A model generated the notes under the pieces. The model was not told the origin of the DNA and made no database searches. It saw nothing but the letters and a program-made list of their open reading frames with translations. DNA of 9,368 nt from Clostridium sp. UBA4746 (GTDB lineage Bacteria > Bacillota > Clostridia > Clostridiales > Clostridiaceae): NCBI GenBank assembly GCA_002403785.1, contig DHIM01000182.1:1-9368 (forward strand), given 5' to 3'. The position numbers were made by a program, and so were the translations under genes. Positions 7,023-9,368 of the stretch are shown in pieces; position 1 is the stretch's first letter, and the number at the start of each line of letters is the position of its first letter.

Positions 7023-8585
7023 TTATATAACTATTCTACCTGGTATTATAAGCTTTTGTGAAACTTTTATACCATTAGTATCTTCTATTTGATTCACTCT
7101 TGCAATTTCTTGTATTGTAGTGTTATATTTTTTAGCAATTTTCCACATGGTGTCTGCGACTTGAACTACATAGATAGTAATGCTAGCTTTTTTCTCAGGT
7201 ACTTCCCCCTCGATTGGGTAAACATCAACTAAAAATTTCTTTTGAACCATATAGTTTACACGAGCATATACTTTAACTACAGCTCTAACTGCCATATTTC
7301 CTGCCTCAATGTCTACATTTATATTCTCTAGTGATACTTTGCACATACTGCTCATATTAATCTTAGCGCCTAATATATCAGCTCCACAGGTGAAAGGAAT
7401 TTCCTCAGATACAGAAGATAAATATTTTTCTTCATCATCACTTCTGTATAATACCGTTACGTTCATTATACCTTCTACTATAACCTTATCCTCAATCACC
7501 TTTTTATCTGTTATGCAAACACTGGCATTACTCATAATAATCTTACTAGGTTTTGCCCTATTACTACCTAATTCTATATCTCCCTTAACTAATGTCTCTG
7601 TTAGTAATTGTCCTTGCATTACATTAAGAGCAAAATCTTTTTTATCCATCTCAAGTTTAGTAGTTGGTGAATATACGTCTTCAATCATATCAACTTCTTC
7701 TTTGTGCATAGCTCTCGTATTAGTTTTTATCATAAACTCTACATCAATGATTCTTTTCTCTCCTAAATCATCTTCTTTAGTATCATACTCCATAGCATCT
7801 ACCTTAAACTCTGTATAATTGTCCATATAAGGATTTACATCATCGAAATCTAACTCTTTATTTAGCATAACCTCGTGCTCAATATAAACTAGTTCTCTGC
7901 TATCTTTACCCTTATATATCATATTAATAAATGCATAAGCATTAATTTGAATTTTTCCGTCGTACAATTTCACTTCTTTTTTATGAATATTAACGTCACA
8001 TTTTACAACTTTAGCAATTTCCGGTTTCTCCATCGGAACTTTTATATTAGCTTTCCCTATAAGTTCTCCAGTAAAATTCCTTATGACTTTATCTATACTA
8101 GTAGGATTTTTTAAATATTGAACATCCTTAACTGCTTCAATATCCTTAACTATTTGGAAACTAAAATTTTTATATACTTCTGATTTTGATTTTAATATGC
8201 CCTCTAGACATATTTTTCTCTCATTAACTATCCTGCATTCCATATGTTCTACAAAACACTCAGTATCACAAAGCATCTCAGGCATTGCACCCATTATATC
8301 TATTGTATTTGAAAATTTAGAACTATATATAACATTTTCTACATCTGATCGTTCTTGATCTTTCGTTATATAAAGTACATTATATTGAATTTGACCTTCT
8401 AAATATACCTTATCCTCAATTATTTCTTTAGAGTTTATAAAAGCTTTGACATCTAACATGAGTATTTCCTTTACATCTGGATGAGTATCCGGTATTACAA
8501 ACTCTTCTTTCACCACTGTATCAACAGTATTTTCTCCTAACAGTTGTTCATATTCTATGTTCTCTTTTTTTAAATTGATTTCCAT
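7023..8585 (-). CDS. sipL: SipL-type spore morphogenetic protein (SPOCS repeats plus LysM)
   Basis: The 520 residues contain three SPOCS (DUF3794) regions at about 30-140, 183-292 and 333-450; the first opens with EEFVIPDTHPDVKEIL. A C-terminal LysM domain follows at about 471-517 (YVVQVADTMWKIAKKY to KLIIPG). This architecture and length match SipL of Clostridioides difficile, which binds the coat ATPase SpoIVA through its LysM domain and is needed to encase the forespore with coat, doing the job of SpoVID in Bacillus. W481 in the LysM may correspond to the tryptophan important for SpoIVA binding there. There is no signal peptide, so it would act in the mother-cell cytoplasm at the forespore surface. 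GAGGAGG lies 6 nt before the ATG. Other clostridial DUF3794-LysM paralogues exist, so the symbol is an inference from architecture. Mother-cell (sigma-E) control is expected but no clear promoter was seen. Confidence 0.85.
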   Translation of the reverse strand: MEINLKKENIEYEQLLGENTVDTVVKEEFVIPDTHPDVKEILMLDVKAFINSKEIIEDKVYLEGQIQYNVLYITKDQERSDVENVIYSSKFSNTIDIMGAMPEMLCDTECFVEHMECRIVNERKICLEGILKSKSEVYKNFSFQIVKDIEAVKDVQYLKNPTSIDKVIRNFTGELIGKANIKVPMEKPEIAKVVKCDVNIHKKEVKLYDGKIQINAYAFINMIYKGKDSRELVYIEHEVMLNKELDFDDVNPYMDNYTEFKVDAMEYDTKEDDLGEKRIIDVEFMIKTNTRAMHKEEVDMIEDVYSPTTKLEMDKKDFALNVMQGQLLTETLVKGDIELGSNRAKPSKIIMSNASVCITDKKVIEDKVIVEGIMNVTVLYRSDDEEKYLSSVSEEIPFTCGADILGAKINMSSMCKVSLENINVDIEAGNMAVRAVVKVYARVNYMVQKKFLVDVYPIEGEVPEKKASITIYVVQVADTMWKIAKKYNTTIQEIARVNQIEDTNGIKVSQKLIIPGRIVI

Positions 8586-8610
8586 ATTATACCTCCTCGT
8601 ATTTCTATTG

Positions 8611-8642
8611 GGGTAACATTTAGGGGTTGTTACCCTCCTAAA
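8611..8642 (-). other. Two mutually exclusive leader hairpins before sipL
   Basis: In the minus-strand RNA, GGGTAACA (8635-8628) can pair with TGTTACCC (8618-8611) in a perfect 8-bp stem. Alternatively TTTAGG (8642-8637), plus adjacent G's, can pair with CCTAAA inside CCCCTAAA (8626-8619). The two structures share bases, so they cannot both form. The block ends 13 nt before the sipL ribosome binding site, and an extra AGGAGGG lies within it. Confidence 0.45.
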
Positions 8643-8746
8643 ATACCTACTATATAATATATATATAAATAGTGTCCATAATATGATATTTCATCTTTAT
8701 AATCGTATTGCAAATTACATCATATTTTTCAATTAAAAAAAACAAA

Positions 8747-8807
8747 AGCATATATTATTTAAAACGCACTGTTATTGCTAACTAATGCATTATAATTAAT
8801 ATATGCT
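8747..8807 (-). terminator. Long GNRA-capped hairpin with U-tract in the veg-sipL spacer
   Basis: In the minus-strand RNA, AGCAUAUAUUA (8807-8797) pairs perfectly with UAAUAUAUGCU (8757-8747). The inner arms AUUAUAAU and GUUUUAAA pair except for one A-A and one U-U mismatch. GCAUU pairs with AGUGC, and GUUA with UAAC, closing a GCAA tetraloop (8778-8775). The stem exits into TTTGTTTTTTTT (8746-8735). This looks like a strong intrinsic terminator or the 3' end of a small RNA. It lies 96 nt beyond the veg terminator, so it is not needed to end veg. Confidence 0.55.
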
Positions 8808-8820
8808 CTGTTAATCCTAT

Positions 8821-8846
8821 ATGTGACACATGAAAAATAAGTCACA
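8821..8846. promoter_or_regulatory. Nested palindromes, possible regulator binding site
   Basis: ATGTGACACAT (8821-8831) is a perfect palindrome around a central A. Its TGTGAC also forms an inverted pair with GTCACA at 8841-8846, across 13 nt. The site resembles homodimer operators of the CRP/FNR type in half-site sequence but not in spacing. No regulator is assigned. Confidence 0.3.
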
Positions 8847-8902
8847 AACAATTTTACTTGTTACCCTACTTTCATTTGCCTAAGATTAATATATAAATAT
8901 AA

Positions 8903-8931
8903 AAAACGATACTATGATACAGTATCGTTTT
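8903..8931 (-). terminator. Intrinsic terminator overlapping the veg stop codon
   Basis: An 11-bp perfect stem (AAAACGATACT at 8903-8913 with AGTATCGTTTT at 8921-8931) has a 7-nt loop. In the minus-strand RNA the 3' arm runs into TTTTTTATATTT. The stem includes two bases of the veg TAA stop (8930-8932), so veg has almost no 3' untranslated region before termination. Confidence 0.85.
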
Positions 8932-9166
8932 ATCCTGCAAAAACTATTTGAACCGTTTTTGTCAAAACATCTGAATAACTATACGTCACTGTCCTGTGGG
9001 TGTCTTTTTCTAGTCTGATAACAAAAATGTTTGGATATGTCTTTTCAATAACTCCATTATCTACAAGAATCTTCCTTCTTCCACCATTAGCTTTTAATGT
9101 TACTCTTTCGCCAACATGACTTTCAATTTCATCTTTTATTGAAGTCAATACATTTATTTTTTCCAC
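8930..9166 (-). CDS. veg: Veg family protein, GTG start
   Basis: Veg is a small, highly expressed Firmicute protein; in Bacillus subtilis it promotes biofilm formation by opposing SinR, and its molecular action elsewhere is unclear. Family signatures are plain: VGERVTLKANGGRRK (18-32), EKTYPNIFVIRL (41-52) and VTYSYSDVLTKTV (60-72), in a small beta-rich fold without signal or membrane segments. I choose GTG at 9166 (78 residues). AGAGG lies 8 nt upstream, and the product then starts like other clostridial Veg proteins. The alternative ATG at 9187 has no ribosome binding site. It also falls at or before the transcription start predicted from the consensus promoter at 9193-9221, so it cannot be used by that transcript. 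Confidence 0.93.
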   Translation of the reverse strand: MEKINVLTSIKDEIESHVGERVTLKANGGRRKILVDNGVIEKTYPNIFVIRLEKDTHRTVTYSYSDVLTKTVQIVFAG

Positions 9167-9192
9167 CGCAAACACCTCTTTCCACATTTTAT

Positions 9193-9221
9193 ATTATACA
9201 TCATATATTTTTTTTTGTCAA
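9193..9221 (-). promoter_or_regulatory. Consensus sigma-A promoter of veg
   Basis: On the minus strand TTGACA (9221-9216) and TATAAT (9198-9193) are separated by exactly 17 bp, matching the sigma-A consensus at all 12 positions. The spacer begins with an A-tract. Initiation about 7 nt downstream, near 9186, would leave a leader of about 20 nt carrying the AGAGG site. Strong constitutive expression fits the well-known strength of Pveg in Bacillus. Confidence 0.92.
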
Positions 9222-9234
9222 GTAGACTTAACAT

Positions 9235-9262
9235 TTTATCACTACTATAACAATTTTGTCAA
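9235..9262 (-). promoter_or_regulatory. Second, upstream veg promoter
   Basis: TTGACA (9262-9257) is followed after 16 bp by GATAAA (9240-9235), four of six -10 bases. It lies directly upstream of the consensus promoter, giving a tandem pair. The rest of the window to 9368 shows no gene; a TATAAT at 9367-9362 may belong to a further promoter cut by the window edge. Confidence 0.5.
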
Positions 9263-9368
9263 TATTGATCTTAAGTTAACAAAATGTATTTTAATAGATT
9301 ATTCTACATATAACTAATTTTTATTTAGTTTATGAGCCTTTACCTTGTATAACTTTAATACATTATAA

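Larger units (their letters stand above)
8627..8867 (-). repeat. 10-bp direct repeat AGGGTAACAA flanking the veg-sipL spacer
   Basis: AGGGTAACAA occurs exactly at 8867-8858 and again at 8636-8627 on the minus strand. Its core also appears inverted as TGTTACCC at 8611-8618. All copies lie in the non-coding spacer. They may be binding sites or part of the leader structures; the short length limits certainty. Confidence 0.35.

Noticed and set aside
7309..7818. 169-codon plus-strand ORF inside sipL
   Set aside because: It is antisense to the SPOCS-coding region, has low-complexity Ser/Leu/Ile composition typical of antisense reading, and no ribosome binding site.
8601..8618. Four-codon leader ORF (ATG TTA CCC CAA TAG) before sipL
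   Set aside because: The nearest Shine-Dalgarno is 14 nt away, too far, and the peptide shows no regulatory codon run.

Overview
The window is AT-rich with strong AGGAGG-type ribosome binding sites and short intergenic hairpin terminators. It carries forespore and mother-cell sporulation genes next to core metabolism. Together these point to the chromosome of a spore-forming, anaerobic-type Firmicute, most likely a Clostridium. The key lineage clue is a SipL-type protein (SPOCS repeats plus a C-terminal LysM), the clostridial counterpart of Bacillus SpoVID. Every confident gene except the first lies on the minus strand, so the region is described below in transcription order, from high to low coordinates.

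Veg block (9368-8903): a near-ideal tandem sigma-A promoter region drives veg. The gene is a 78-codon GTG-start gene and ends in a hairpin that overlaps its own stop codon. SipL block (8902-6934): the 344-bp veg-sipL gap holds a long hairpin with a GCAA tetraloop and a U-tract, a palindromic site, and two competing hairpins just ahead of the sipL ribosome binding site. sipL then ends in its own perfect-stem terminator. IspE block (6933-5782): ispE (isoprenoid precursor synthesis by the MEP pathway) is preceded by a cluster of degenerate 17-bp repeats and ends in a terminator whose stem is complete only in the minus-strand RNA. SpoIIR-YpeB block (5781-3481): spoIIR (forespore to mother-cell signal) has a run of eight G in place of a normal Shine-Dalgarno. 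It is followed by ypeB (germination) and a 16-bp terminator. Ddl block (3480-724): ddl, a PP-loop ATPase of the MnmA/ThiI-like type, and a DUF1934 protein form a tight three-gene operon that ends in a probably bidirectional terminator.

The left edge (1-723) is different. A plus-strand gene encodes a small zinc-ribbon plus DUF559-like (PD-(D/E)XK type) protein with no visible ribosome binding site. It overlaps, in antisense, a short minus-strand ORF that does have a good ribosome binding site and may be a truncated gene. This is the only part that looks accessory.

Functionally, most of the window is a sporulation and cell-envelope neighbourhood: coat assembly (SipL), sigma-E activation (SpoIIR), cortex hydrolysis at germination (YpeB), peptidoglycan precursor supply (Ddl) and isoprenoid supply for the lipid carrier (IspE). 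I see no defence island, insertion sequence, CRISPR, tRNA or rRNA. The most interesting unexplained signals are non-coding: the structured veg-sipL spacer, the ispE upstream repeats and the spoIIR G-tract.
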